This document shows, piece after piece, positions 18,921-27,595 of a DNA stretch of 64,000 bases. The translations under genes were made by a program, and so were the position numbers. The notes beneath the pieces are model-generated. The model was not told where the DNA came from, did no database searches, and saw nothing but the letters and a program-made list of their open reading frames with translations. The DNA is from Jiella endophytica (GTDB lineage Bacteria; Pseudomonadota; Alphaproteobacteria; Rhizobiales; Rhizobiaceae). Positions within the stretch are counted from its first letter, which is position 1; each line of letters opens with the position of its first letter. The stretch covers positions 310,001 to 374,000 of the forward strand of contig NZ_SOZD01000002.1 in assembly GCF_004519335.1 (NCBI RefSeq), in the 5' to 3' direction.

Positions 18921-20030
18921 CTAAACGGCGATCCCGACCAGCTTCCAGGCCCGGCGCAGCATCACCATTTCGAGGCTCCCCATGCCGTGCAGCTCGATGG
19001 CGGCATCGACGGTCTCGGCCGCCCATTCGGCGAAGGTCGCCATTGGATTGTTCAGCTTCTGCAGCGCCCGGTACCAGATCTGCCCCGGCCGCTCCCAGGC
19101 ATTGCCGCCGAGATAGACGCAATAGAGGAAGAAGGCGTGGTTCGGGATGCCGGAATTGATGTGGACGCCGCCATTGTCGTCCGTCGTCGTGACGAACAGG
19201 TCCATGTGATAGGGCTGCGGGTCCTTGCCGAGCAGAACGTCGGAATAGGCGGTGCCCGGCGCCTTGAGGCTGCGCAGCGCGACGCCGTTGATCGTCGGCC
19301 CGAGAATGCCCTTGCCGACCAGCCAGTCCGCGTCCCCGACGTCCTGGCCATGCTTGCGCTGCAGGACGAGGGAGCCGAAGACGTCGGCGATGCTCTCGTT
19401 CAGCGCGCCCGACTGGCCCTGATAGTCGAGCCCGCCCGAGAACTGCACGACGCCGTGGGTCATCTCGTGGCCGATGACGGAGAGCTCGGTGAAGGTCTGG
19501 AAGATCCGCCCGTCGCCGTCGCCATAGGCCATCTGGCGGCCGTCCCAGAAGGCGTTGTTGTAGTTGCGGCGGTGATGCACCGTGGCGGTCAGCGTCAGCC
19601 CGTTGCCGTCGAGGGAATTGCGGGAGAACTCCGCGCTGTAGAGGTCGAAGACGTCGCCGGCCCCGTCATAGGCGGCATCCGCCGAGGCGTCGCCGCTCGG
19701 CGGATCGCCTTCGCCGCGAAGCCGCGTTCCCGGCAGCGTCGCCCGCTGGCCACCGTCGAAGATCTCGCGCTTCAGGGTCGCCGGCTGCGGCGCTGCCGCC
19801 AGAGCATTGGAGACGAAGACGCCCGGCGCCGACTGCACGGCGACCATGCCGCCGACGGGCTGCTCGGCGCGCTCCTCGCGCAGCTTCTCGTTCTGCTGGA
19901 GCAGCGCCTTCGCCATCTTGGCGGTGGCGTCATCGCCCCGCAGAGCAAGAACCTTCAGCATATGCGGCGGGACGATGCACTGGATGGAATGTCGATGGCC
20001 GAAATGCCGACAGTCGGATGACATGCACAT
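18921..20030 (-). CDS. Protealysin-like M4 metallopeptidase
   Basis: Thermolysin-family protein of 369 residues. The zinc site is H188-E189-M-T-H192 with the third ligand Glu212 in ALNESIADVFG; the catalytic His region is DDNGGVHINSGIPNHAFFL. The N-terminus has no signal peptide but contains CIVPPHML, the short PPL propeptide motif of protealysins, which keeps the enzyme inactive until autoprocessing near residue 50-70. The ATG at 20030 follows GGGAGG at the right spacing. Known relatives act on intracellular or host proteins such as actin (Serratia). The inhibitor gene follows downstream. Confidence 0.9.
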   Translation of the reverse strand: MCMSSDCRHFGHRHSIQCIVPPHMLKVLALRGDDATAKMAKALLQQNEKLREERAEQPVGGMVAVQSAPGVFVSNALAAAPQPATLKREIFDGGQRATLPGTRLRGEGDPPSGDASADAAYDGAGDVFDLYSAEFSRNSLDGNGLTLTATVHHRRNYNNAFWDGRQMAYGDGDGRIFQTFTELSVIGHEMTHGVVQFSGGLDYQGQSGALNESIADVFGSLVLQRKHGQDVGDADWLVGKGILGPTINGVALRSLKAPGTAYSDVLLGKDPQPYHMDLFVTTTDDNGGVHINSGIPNHAFFLYCVYLGGNAWERPGQIWYRALQKLNNPMATFAEWAAETVDAAIELHGMGSLEMVMLRRAWKLVGIAV

Positions 20031-20290
20031 GGGCGCCTCCCGGTTCAGACAGCCGGGACGGACGGGCCGGTCGCACCTTGCGATCGGGACGGGTCCCGAA
20101 GAATGCCGAGAGCGATCAGGCGCCTAATTTTACAAAGAAGCGAGTAACGTCTGCGTTTATATCGCATGACGCAGCGACAGAGGGCGCCTGCGTTACAATC
20201 AGAAGAACCTCACGCAACTGCAAAAGAGGATCACCAATACCATCGAATCAAGTCTGCACGGGAGGCAGAGCGATCGCCGGTGGCGGTCGG

Positions 20291-20593
20291 TCAGCGGATC
20301 GGCTCGTGCACCGTCACCAGCTTGGTTCCGTCCGGAAAGGTCGCTTCCACCTGCACGTCGTGGATCATCTCGGCGACGCCTTCCATCACCTGGTCGCGGG
20401 TGATCACCCTCGCCCCCGCTTCCATCAGATCGGCGACGCTGGTTCCGTCACGGGCGCCCTCGACGACGAAATCGGTGATCAGCGCGATCGCCTCTGGGTG
20501 GTTGAGCTTCACGCCGCGCTCCAGCCTGCGTCTCGCGACGACGGCCGCCATGGAGACGAGAAGCTTGTCCTTTTCGCGGGGGGTGAGCTGCAT
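20291..20593 (-). CDS. ureA: Urease gamma subunit
   Basis: Protein of 100 residues, full length for UreA, with [30 protein letters not shown] and [36 protein letters not shown]. UreA is the small structural subunit of nickel urease. The ATG at 20593 has GAGGAAG upstream, and the gene follows ureD after 26 bases. No ureB or ureC is found downstream: the next 260 bases are non-coding and then an unrelated peptidase begins. The remaining urease genes must be elsewhere, or the system is a remnant. Confidence 0.95.
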   Translation of the reverse strand: MQLTPREKDKLLVSMAAVVARRRLERGVKLNHPEAIALITDFVVEGARDGTSVADLMEAGARVITRDQVMEGVAEMIHDVQVEATFPDGTKLVTVHEPIR

Positions 20594-20619
20594 CGGGCTT
20601 CCTCGGATCTTCGTTCGGG

Positions 20620-21483
20620 TCAGAGCGACCATATCCGCGGCACGGCGCCTTCCGCCAGTGCCGCGATGGCAGGAACCAGCCGCTTCCTCAGAAGATAGCC
20701 CGATGGCGCGACGATCCTGGCGACGATCAGACCGTCGACAAGGCTGGCGCCGCCCGCCTCGCCGATGGCGGCCCGCACCGCGTCGAGATGAACCTCCGGC
20801 GTCTTCTGGCGGGCGACGAGAGTGGCAAAAGCACGGTTGCCGCCGAGCGAGGCCGCGGCCGTGGTCTCATCCGCGACGGGGCCCTCAAGCCGCGTCTCCT
20901 CGGCAAAGGCCAGCCGGCTGCCGATGCGGATGCGCCAGCTCTCCCGGAACGAGCCCGTCCTGACAGTCTCGCCCATCATCTCGCGGCCGAGAATGACGCT
21001 TTCTGAGACGACGAAGCGCGCCCCCGCCGCCGCGTCGAGATCGAGCCGTCGGGTCAGGGCGCTCTCGTCGAAGAGGATCGTCTCCTGCGGCAGCCAGGCA
21101 AGGAATCCGTCTTCTGCGATGCGGATGGTCGTCGCGACCTCGGCGCGGCCGGAGCTTGCCCGGTAGATCCGTTCGCAGGCCTGGGTGGTGACACAGAGGC
21201 GGGCGACGGCACCGACCGCAAAACTCTGGTCCAGCCTGTCGCCGCCGGTGAGCCCACCGGAGGTGTTGACCATCACCGCTTCGCTGGTGTCGCCGGGAAG
21301 CTTCGGAAATCGCAGCTTCAGGCAGCCCGCCTGGTGGAGATCTTCGAGCCGCGTCCGCCCGCCGGAGCGCCTGACGGTCAATACGAGGCGGCCGCGGGCG
21401 CGCTGGAGCGCCGGCGGGGATGCGGACGCCTCGTCCGCGAGGGGGTCTGCGAAGGCAAGGCCGTCAGTCGTCGGTTCGTCCAA
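20620..21483 (-). CDS. ureD: Urease accessory protein UreD
   Basis: Protein of 287 residues of the UreD/UreH family, a scaffold that works with UreF and UreG to deliver nickel to apo-urease. Hallmarks are [21 protein letters not shown], the [10 protein letters not shown] segment and [16 protein letters not shown], and ILGREMMGE later. Its first 25 residues are acidic and variable, so the true start may be slightly further in. It begins the minus-strand pair ureD-ureA; no ureE, F or G gene is present in the window. Confidence 0.93.
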   Translation of the reverse strand: MDEPTTDGLAFADPLADEASASPPALQRARGRLVLTVRRSGGRTRLEDLHQAGCLKLRFPKLPGDTSEAVMVNTSGGLTGGDRLDQSFAVGAVARLCVTTQACERIYRASSGRAEVATTIRIAEDGFLAWLPQETILFDESALTRRLDLDAAAGARFVVSESVILGREMMGETVRTGSFRESWRIRIGSRLAFAEETRLEGPVADETTAAASLGGNRAFATLVARQKTPEVHLDAVRAAIGEAGGASLVDGLIVARIVAPSGYLLRKRLVPAIAALAEGAVPRIWSL

Positions 21484-21593
21484 GGCGCAGGCGCTCGCAA
21501 AGGGTGTTCGGCCCCCCGGTCGAGCGGCTCTCTACCGGCACCCTATCGCAGCGCAGCAGCGGATGTGAACCCGCTAGCGAAGCAGCGCGTCGC

Positions 21594-22289
21594 CTATCGG
21601 CGTCCCTGGCCGCTCATCCGGGCGATGGCGTCGTCGACGAGGCGGTTGGCGATCTGCATGCGGATCGTCGCCTGCGGGCGGTAGAGGATCGGCATCCTGT
21701 CCGGGTGGTTGGCGCGAGCAAAGTTGCGCCTTGCGTCGAGGAGATCCTTGACGCTCGTCGCCGTGAGGATGTTCAGATCCCTCTGGACGTCCAGCGGATC
21801 GATGCTCGGTGCTCCAGGGGTCGGCGGAGGCGGCGCTTCGTCGCCGGCTTTGGCGTAGGCGGCGCGGACCTCGTTGGCAGAGCCGCTCGCGGACCTCCCG
21901 GACTGCGCAGTACCTGACGGATCGGGTGAGCGACGTGTGTCGGGTCGAGCCTGAGATTTGGGCACGTCCCGCGGGCGCGGCGGCTCCGGCTGGCGGGGTC
22001 GCTCGGCAGTCCGTGCCGCTTTCGGCTGCGGCACATCCGCTGCCTGCCCGCTCGGCGCGTCGAAATCGGAAAAGTCGTCTTCGTCTTCGTCTTTGAGATC
22101 GAGGCCTTCGTCATAGGCCGCCCGCGCCGCGGCGCTCCCGGCGACGCTCTCGGCGATCTTCGGGCCGCGGCGCAGACCGACGGCCGACATCACGCCGCCC
22201 GACGCCCGGCTCAGCACCGAACGCCAGCTCTTGTCCTGATGTCTTGCGACGACCCCATCGAGGATCGTCTCGAACGACTGGTCCGCCAT
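21594..22289 (-). CDS. J-domain-like protein of unknown function
   Basis: Cytoplasmic protein of 231 residues. An N-terminal helical part (FETILDGVVARHQDKSWRSVLSRASGG) is followed by a disordered middle (about residues 70-155) rich in Pro, Arg, Asp and Ser. The C-terminal ~60 residues contain DLLDARRNFARANHPDRMP, with the HPD tripeptide of J domains between two predicted helices, then a helix ending RLVDDAIARM. HPD would stimulate DnaK ATPase, but the domain is shorter than a classical J domain and sits at the C-terminus. The start MADQSF at 22289 is preferred over the ATG seven codons earlier. Divergent from the aminotransferase gene. Confidence 0.65.
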   Translation of the reverse strand: MADQSFETILDGVVARHQDKSWRSVLSRASGGVMSAVGLRRGPKIAESVAGSAAARAAYDEGLDLKDEDEDDFSDFDAPSGQAADVPQPKAARTAERPRQPEPPRPRDVPKSQARPDTRRSPDPSGTAQSGRSASGSANEVRAAYAKAGDEAPPPPTPGAPSIDPLDVQRDLNILTATSVKDLLDARRNFARANHPDRMPILYRPQATIRMQIANRLVDDAIARMSGQGRR

Positions 22290-22493
22290 GATACGCGGGG
22301 CCTTCCCCATAAGCGGGACACGAAAACTCGACCCATCTTGCGGCCGATCTCCTGAAGCTTTCGTAAAACTGGATTTTTAAGGGCGACGGATGGATGACAG
22401 GCGATCCGGCATGGTAAAGCGCCGCAAAGCCGCCGGCCCGCGGGGATGACTGTTTCCGGCCGCCCGCGGATGGTCGAGAAACGGGGGGCGTCG

Positions 22494-23348
22494 ATGCGGA
22501 CGGTCTATGTGAACGGCGTCTTCTGTCCCGAGGACGAAGGCAAGGTGTCGATCTTCGATCGCGGCTTCCTCTTCGCCGACGCGGTCTACGAGGTCGTCAG
22601 CGTCCTCGACGGCAAGCTGGTCGACTTTGCCGGCCACATGGCTCGGCTGGCGCGATCGCTCGGCGAGCTCGCCATGGCGGCGCCGACAAGCGACGACGAG
22701 CTTCTCGCGATCCACCGCCGGCTGATCGCCGAGAACGCACTCGAAGAAGGCGCGGTCTATCTGCAGGTGACGCGCGGCCCCGCCGACCGCGATTTCCTGT
22801 TCCCGCCGCAGGACACCAAACCCTCGCTGGTGCTCTTCACCCAGGCCGCGGCGCTGCGCGACAAGCCGGCCGCAAGGACCGGCATCCGCGTCGTCACCCT
22901 GCCGGATCTTCGCTGGCAGCGCCGCGACATCAAGACCGTGCAGCTGCTCTACCCGTCAATGGCGAAGACCGAGGCCAAGCGGCGCGGCGCCGACGACGCC
23001 TGGATGGTCGAAGATGGCTGCGTCACCGAGGGCAGTTCCAACAACGCCTATATCGTCGATGCGGGCGGCAAACTCGTCACCCGGCCGCTGTCCCATGCGA
23101 TCCTGCCGGGCATAACCCGCATCGCCGTCCTGCGGCTCGCCGCCGAAAGCGGCATCGCCATCAAGGAGCGGCCGTTCACGGTCGACGAGGCGCTCGCCGC
23201 AAAGGAGGCCTTCATCAGCTCGGCCTCGAGCTTCGTCATGCCGGTGGTCGAGATCGACGGCCAGCCGATCGCCGACGGGCGGCCGGGTGAGATCACCCGG
23301 CGGCTGCGCGCCATCTATATCGAGGAAGCGCTGAAGACCGCGATCTAG
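22494..23348 (+). CDS. D-amino-acid aminotransferase (class IV)
   Basis: PLP enzyme of 284 residues of the branched-chain/D-alanine aminotransferase fold. It begins MRTVYVNGVFCPEDEGKVSI, then FDRGFLFADAVYEVV. The catalytic Lys lies in RRDIKTVQLLYPSMAK and is followed by GADDAWMVEDGCVTEGSSNNAYIV, a phosphate-binding pattern typical of D-amino-acid transaminases that make D-Glu or D-Ala for peptidoglycan. The ATG at 22494 has a GGGGGG tract eight bases upstream; an earlier in-frame ATG adds 16 residues not seen in the family. Specificity for D-amino acids rather than branched-chain acids is inferred. Confidence 0.88.
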   Translation: MRTVYVNGVFCPEDEGKVSIFDRGFLFADAVYEVVSVLDGKLVDFAGHMARLARSLGELAMAAPTSDDELLAIHRRLIAENALEEGAVYLQVTRGPADRDFLFPPQDTKPSLVLFTQAAALRDKPAARTGIRVVTLPDLRWQRRDIKTVQLLYPSMAKTEAKRRGADDAWMVEDGCVTEGSSNNAYIVDAGGKLVTRPLSHAILPGITRIAVLRLAAESGIAIKERPFTVDEALAAKEAFISSASSFVMPVVEIDGQPIADGRPGEITRRLRAIYIEEALKTAI

Positions 23349-23354
23349 GCGCGG

Positions 23355-24302
23355 CTATTTTGCGCCAGCCCCGGACCCATCGTCCCCCCGCGACGGGATC
23401 GCCTTGAGATAGGCGGCGATCGCCTCTCGGTCCGCCTCGGGAAGTTTGGCGATGTTCTCCTGCACCTCGACCATCGCGCCCCCGACGGAATCGAAGTCCG
23501 GCGTGAAACCGCTTTCGAGATAATAGGCGATGTCGCTCGCCGACCAGCCGCCGATGCCCGCCTTGGACGGGGTGATGTTCGGAACGTTGCCCTTGCCTTC
23601 CGGGTTCGGCGCGCCGGCGAGCCATTCGCCCGTCTCCAGGCCCCCGGCACCGCCGAGGCTGCGGGGCGTGTGGCACTCGCCGCAGTGGCCGGGACCCTCG
23701 ACCAGATACTGTCCCGAATGCGCGGCCTCGCCGGCGTCATCTGGAAGCGTGACGGCCGGCGAGCCGTCACCGAGGAAGACAAGCTTCCACAGGCCGACGC
23801 CGCGGCGGATGTTGAAGGGAAAGCCGAGTTCGTTGTCAGGCGCCTTGCCGACGACCGGCGGCAGCGTCTTCATGAAGGCGTAGAGGTCGGCGACGTCCGC
23901 CTTCTTCATCCGCACATAGGAGGTGTAGGGGAAGGCCGGATAGAGATGCCGGCCCGCGGGATCGACGCCACGCTGAAGGGCATTAGCGAAGTCGGCCAGA
24001 GACCACCTGCCGATGCCGTCGTCTGGATCGGGGGAAATGTTCGGCGCGTGAAAGGTGCCGAAGTTGGTCTTCAGAGGATCGCCGCCGCCGAGCTTCAGCT
24101 TGTCGTCGCCCTTCGCTTTCGACGGCGCATGGCAGGAGACGCAGCCGCCGGCCCAGAAGATCCGCTCGCCGCGGGACGCCTCACCGCTGTTCTCGGCAGC
24201 GATCTGGCTCGCTTCGAGACGGCTCGGCAGGGTCAGGACGAAGAATGCGCCCACCCCCGCGAGCACCAGGAGAAGTCCGCCGATCAGGACGTTTCTGCGC
24301 AT
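23355..24302 (-). CDS. Diheme c-type cytochrome
   Basis: Protein of 315 residues with an N-terminal membrane anchor or signal (residues 5-25) and two CxxCH heme sites: C54VSC57H58 and CGECH near residue 206. Each is followed by a PNISPD or PNITPS segment and a later Met-containing region, as in diheme cytochromes that serve membrane-bound dehydrogenases (gluconate, alcohol or sorbitol type). No dehydrogenase gene is adjacent. The gene converges with the aminotransferase gene, six bases between stop codons. Its electron donor is unknown. Confidence 0.88.
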   Translation of the reverse strand: MRRNVLIGGLLLVLAGVGAFFVLTLPSRLEASQIAAENSGEASRGERIFWAGGCVSCHAPSKAKGDDKLKLGGGDPLKTNFGTFHAPNISPDPDDGIGRWSLADFANALQRGVDPAGRHLYPAFPYTSYVRMKKADVADLYAFMKTLPPVVGKAPDNELGFPFNIRRGVGLWKLVFLGDGSPAVTLPDDAGEAAHSGQYLVEGPGHCGECHTPRSLGGAGGLETGEWLAGAPNPEGKGNVPNITPSKAGIGGWSASDIAYYLESGFTPDFDSVGGAMVEVQENIAKLPEADREAIAAYLKAIPSRGDDGSGAGAK

Positions 24303-24400
24303 CGCCGGCCCCTCTGCCGCGCCGGGTCGTTCCGGCGCGGCGAGGTTTGCCGTGCGATCAGGAGAGCGTCAAGCCGGCGGCGAAGGGGTCCGCAGCCGCC

Positions 24401-24559
24401 TCAGATCCGGCCGAGCAGAAGAAGGATCAGGACGACGACGAGGACGAGGCCGAGAATTCCGGAAGGACCGTAGCCCCAGCCGCCGGAATAGCCCCAGGTC
24501 GGCAGGGCACCGACGAGAAGCAGGATGACGATGATGAGGAGGATCGTACCGAGGCCCAT
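24401..24559 (-). CDS. DUF3309 family membrane microprotein
   Basis: Protein of 52 residues: MGLGTILLIIVILLLVGALP, then a glycine/tyrosine/tryptophan turn WGYSGGWGYGPSG, then a second hydrophobic segment ending LLLLGRI. This hairpin of two membrane helices with the GWGYGPSG linker is the DUF3309 family, common in Proteobacteria and of unknown function. It is followed upstream on the same strand by a second family member about 110 bases away. Confidence 0.8.
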   Translation of the reverse strand: MGLGTILLIIVILLLVGALPTWGYSGGWGYGPSGILGLVLVVVLILLLLGRI

Positions 24560-24666
24560 GATGCGTTTCCTTCGCTGGGTTCATTAGATGCCTCACAAAC
24601 CTTTGAACCGAGATTGCGTTCCCGCGACTCGATCGACCTTGGTTAACCGTTCCCGGCGGCAAAGCG

Positions 24667-24840
24667 TCATGGCGGCCCGAAGCCGCCGATCGCCACGAAC
24701 ACCGCGATCATCATGAAAACCAGGCCGAGCACCAGGGTCGGGCGATAGCCCCATCGCCGCGAATGCGACCAGATCGGCACCGCTGCAATCAGCAGCAGAA
24801 ACACGATGACGACGACGATCGGTCCGTATCCGACGTCCAT
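24667..24840 (-). CDS. DUF3309-related membrane microprotein
   Basis: Protein of 57 residues starting MDVGYGPIVVVIVFLLLIAA, followed by VPIWSHSRRWGYRPT and a second membrane segment. The layout copies that of the neighbouring DUF3309 protein, but the linker is basic (SHSRRWGYRP) instead of glycine rich. GGAAGGAGAGGGAT just before the ATG at 24840 decides the start. It looks like a diverged tandem paralogue. Confidence 0.7.
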   Translation of the reverse strand: MDVGYGPIVVVIVFLLLIAAVPIWSHSRRWGYRPTLVLGLVFMMIAVFVAIGGFGPP

Positions 24841-24985
24841 ATCCCTCTCCTTCCAGACACTCATCTCGCGGCCATCGATCGGCGCGAGCCGGCGAAGCTG
24901 ATACAATCCTCGGTCGGCCTCGAACGGCTCGTCAACGATCCGCGTGATACAGCGTTCATCGAAATCGTTCCGTCCAACGATTGCA

Positions 24986-25000
24986 TCCTATTAGATAGGA
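24986..25000 (+). promoter_or_regulatory. Palindrome upstream of marR-FUSC operon
   Basis: TCCTAT-TAG-ATAGGA is a perfect inverted repeat whose right edge is 16 bases before the ATG of the MarR gene, inside an AT-rich stretch with a second partial copy of the half-site (TACCTAA at 25004-25010). It is a likely MarR operator for autoregulation and control of the efflux genes. Confidence 0.6.
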
Positions 25001-25016
25001 CGCTACCTAAATTGTC

Positions 25017-25502
25017 ATGAGCACTGACGCCGCCCTGCATTTCGCCTTGACCACCAAGCTCCACCGGATCGGCCGCATCTGGCGCAAGCTGGTGCGCGAG
25101 AAGGTGGAGTCCCACGGCATCTCGGAAGCCTGCGCCCATCCGCTGGTGACGATCGGTCGCCTCGGCGACGGGGTGCGCCAGGGTGCGGTTGCCGAGGAGG
25201 TGGGGATGGAGGGCCCCTCCCTCGTCCGGCTGCTCGACCAGCTCTGCGATACCGGCCATGTCGAGCGGCGGGAGGATCCGGCCGACCGGAGGGCGAAGAC
25301 GCTCTGGCTGACGAAGCTCGGCCGCGCCGTCATGGAAAGCATCGAGTCCGATCTCGTCGATCTGCGTGCCCGCGTCCTGAAGGATGTCTCGGGCGAGGAC
25401 ATCGAAGCGGCGCTCAGGGTGTTTTCGGCCTTCGACCCTCCCCATCCCGAACCGGCTGGAGAGGGCGAGGTCCCGGCCAGAAAGCTCGAAGAGACCTCGT
25501 GA
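25017..25502 (+). CDS. MarR-family transcriptional regulator
   Basis: Winged-helix repressor of 161 residues. The DNA-binding region is RLGDGVRQGAVAEEVGMEGPSLVRLLDQLCDTGHVERREDPADRRAKTLWLT, followed by dimerisation helices (LGRAVMESIESDLVDLRARVL) and a short variable tail. It resembles SlyA/MarR proteins that respond to aromatic acids. It is the first gene of the efflux operon; its stop overlaps the start of the FUSC gene (TGATG). A palindrome just upstream is the likely target, so ligand binding would induce the pump. Confidence 0.9.
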   Translation: MSTDAALHFALTTKLHRIGRIWRKLVREKVESHGISEACAHPLVTIGRLGDGVRQGAVAEEVGMEGPSLVRLLDQLCDTGHVERREDPADRRAKTLWLTKLGRAVMESIESDLVDLRARVLKDVSGEDIEAALRVFSAFDPPHPEPAGEGEVPARKLEETS

Positions 25503-27586
25503 TGTTCGACTTCGCCCTGCCGACCCGGCGGGAGTGGATCTTCGCGGTGAAGACCTTCGCCGCCTCCATGCTCGCCCTCTATATCGCACTTGCTGCCGGC
25601 ATGCCGCGCCCCTATTGGGCGATGGCGACCGTCTTCATCGTCGCCAACCCGCTGTCCGGCTCGACCCGCTCCAAGGCCGTCTACCGCGCCCTCGGCACGG
25701 TGTTCGGCGCCTCGGCGGCGGTGTTCTTCACGCCGCTCTTCGTCGGCGAGCCGCTGCTTCTGAGCGCCATCGTCGCCGCATGGACGGGCGGGCTTCTGTT
25801 CATCTCCTTCCTGGATCGCACGCCGCGTTCCTACATGTTCATGCTGTCCGGCTACACGATGCCTCTGATCGCGCTGCCGGTGGTCGGCGATCCGTCGACC
25901 GTCTTCGACATCGCGCTCGCCCGCTCGCAGGAAATCATCCTCGGCATCACCTGCACCAGCCTCGTCAGCGCCCTCGTCCTGCCCCAGAGCCTCGGCCCGG
26001 TCATCGCCGGGCGGGTCGACGGCTGGCTGAAGGATGCCAGCTCGTGGATCCGCGACGTGCTCGCCGGCAAGGGCGATGCCCGCCTCGGCGAGACGATGAC
26101 GCTCGCCCCGGACGTCAGGGCCGTCGACCAGCTGATCGCCCAGCTCCGCTACGATCCGGAGATGACCGCCGTGGTGGTCAATGCGCGCCAGCTGCGTGGC
26201 CGGCTGGTGATGCTGCCGGCGCTGCTGTCGTCGCTCGCCGATCGCCTCGGCGCCATCCGGGATGAGAGCGGCAAGTTGCCGGCCGACATCGGCGTTCTCG
26301 CCTGGGAGATCGACGCCTGGATCGAGAGCAGCCAATCGCGCAGCGACGGCGGCCGGCGGCTCGCCGCCAGGATCGCCGGACTGCGGGACAGCGAAGGCGA
26401 CAATGACGACTGGGATTCGCTGCTGCGCGAAAGCGCCCTTGCCCGGCTTGCCGATCTCGTCGACCTGTGGAGCGACTGCGTCAGCCTCAAGGCGGAGATC
26501 CTCGCCGGGCGCAAGGCCCGCCGCAACCCGGCGCTCAGGCTGAAGAACGTCGCCGCCGAGGCCGCCCATTACGATTTCGGCATGATGGCCTTCGCCGCAC
26601 TCTCGGCGATCGTCGGCCTCTTTGCCGCGTGTTTCATCTGGATCGTGTCCGGCTGGGACTCCGGCGCCGGCTTCGTGCTCATCGCCGGCGTTTCCTGCGC
26701 CTTCTTCGCCACGGCGGACAATCCGCGGCCGCTCCTCAAACAGATGGCCGAACTCGTCGCCGTCGGCAGCATCATCGCCGGCATCTACGTCTTCGCCGTC
26801 CTGCCGCAGGTGACGACCTTCGTCGGGCTCGTCGCGGTCTTCGCCCCGGTCTATCTGCTCCTGCCGATCCTGATTGCCCGGCCGAAGACGATGTTCATCG
26901 GGCTTCTCCTGGCGGTCAACAGCGCGACGCTGATGACCCTCCAGGAGGTCTATGCGGCCGACTTCACGCAGTTCGTCAACGGCGCCGTCGCCAGCGTTCT
27001 CGGCGCGGTCTTCGCCCTCGTCTGGATGATCCTCACCCGACCCTTCGGGTCGGCGCTTGCCGCAAGCAGGCTGGTGAGCCAGGGCCGTAGGGAGATCGCC
27101 GCGCTCGCGGCCGGCCGGCGCGAGGACGACGCGGCGGTGTTTGCCGGCCGCTTCTTCGACCGGCTCGGCCAACTGGTGCCGCGCCTTGGCCCAAATGCCG
27201 GGGAACGGAGCGCCGAAGCCTTCGCCGAAATGCGCGTCGGGCTCAACATCCTCGACCTCAGGGACGTCGCCAAGCGGCTGGCGAAGCCGCAGCGCCGACC
27301 GATCGAGGCTGTCCTCGCCGGTATCGCCCGGCACTACCGCGAGGCGGCGGAGACCGGCGCGAAAAGTGAGCCCGCTCTCGAGCTTCGCGACAGCATCGAC
27401 GCCTCGATCGAGGCCTGCCGCGGCACTGCGGCCGAAAGCGGCGGCGACACGAGGCGGGCGCTGCAGGCGCTGGTCGGCCTGAGGCGCGCCCTCTATGCCG
27501 ACGCGCCGCCGCCTTCGCCCGCCCCGCGGCGGCCTCTCGCCGCCCCGCCGGCGGACGTATCCAGCTTCGCCATCGCGGCGGAATAG
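25502..27586 (+). CDS. FUSC-family efflux transporter (AaeB-like)
   Basis: Inner-membrane protein of 694 residues of the fusaric-acid resistance / aromatic-acid exporter family. It has two membrane blocks of about six helices (residues ~15-165 and ~360-520), each opening with the family sequence (PRPYWAMATVFIVANPLSGSTRSKAVYRALGTVFGA for the first), and two cytoplasmic helical regions. A Pro-rich tail ends the protein. The ATG at 25502 overlaps the MarR stop; GTG 25499 is an alternative. It works with the DUF1656 and HlyD proteins encoded next to export aromatic carboxylates or drugs. Confidence 0.9.
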   Translation: MFDFALPTRREWIFAVKTFAASMLALYIALAAGMPRPYWAMATVFIVANPLSGSTRSKAVYRALGTVFGASAAVFFTPLFVGEPLLLSAIVAAWTGGLLFISFLDRTPRSYMFMLSGYTMPLIALPVVGDPSTVFDIALARSQEIILGITCTSLVSALVLPQSLGPVIAGRVDGWLKDASSWIRDVLAGKGDARLGETMTLAPDVRAVDQLIAQLRYDPEMTAVVVNARQLRGRLVMLPALLSSLADRLGAIRDESGKLPADIGVLAWEIDAWIESSQSRSDGGRRLAARIAGLRDSEGDNDDWDSLLRESALARLADLVDLWSDCVSLKAEILAGRKARRNPALRLKNVAAEAAHYDFGMMAFAALSAIVGLFAACFIWIVSGWDSGAGFVLIAGVSCAFFATADNPRPLLKQMAELVAVGSIIAGIYVFAVLPQVTTFVGLVAVFAPVYLLLPILIARPKTMFIGLLLAVNSATLMTLQEVYAADFTQFVNGAVASVLGAVFALVWMILTRPFGSALAASRLVSQGRREIAALAAGRREDDAAVFAGRFFDRLGQLVPRLGPNAGERSAEAFAEMRVGLNILDLRDVAKRLAKPQRRPIEAVLAGIARHYREAAETGAKSEPALELRDSIDASIEACRGTAAESGGDTRRALQALVGLRRALYADAPPPSPAPRRPLAAPPADVSSFAIAAE

Positions 27587-27595
27587 GAGCCCCTC

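Noticed and set aside
20018-20963. Long plus-strand frames across the ureA-ureD region
   Set aside because: They are antisense to ureA and ureD and give low-complexity Arg/Ser proteins.
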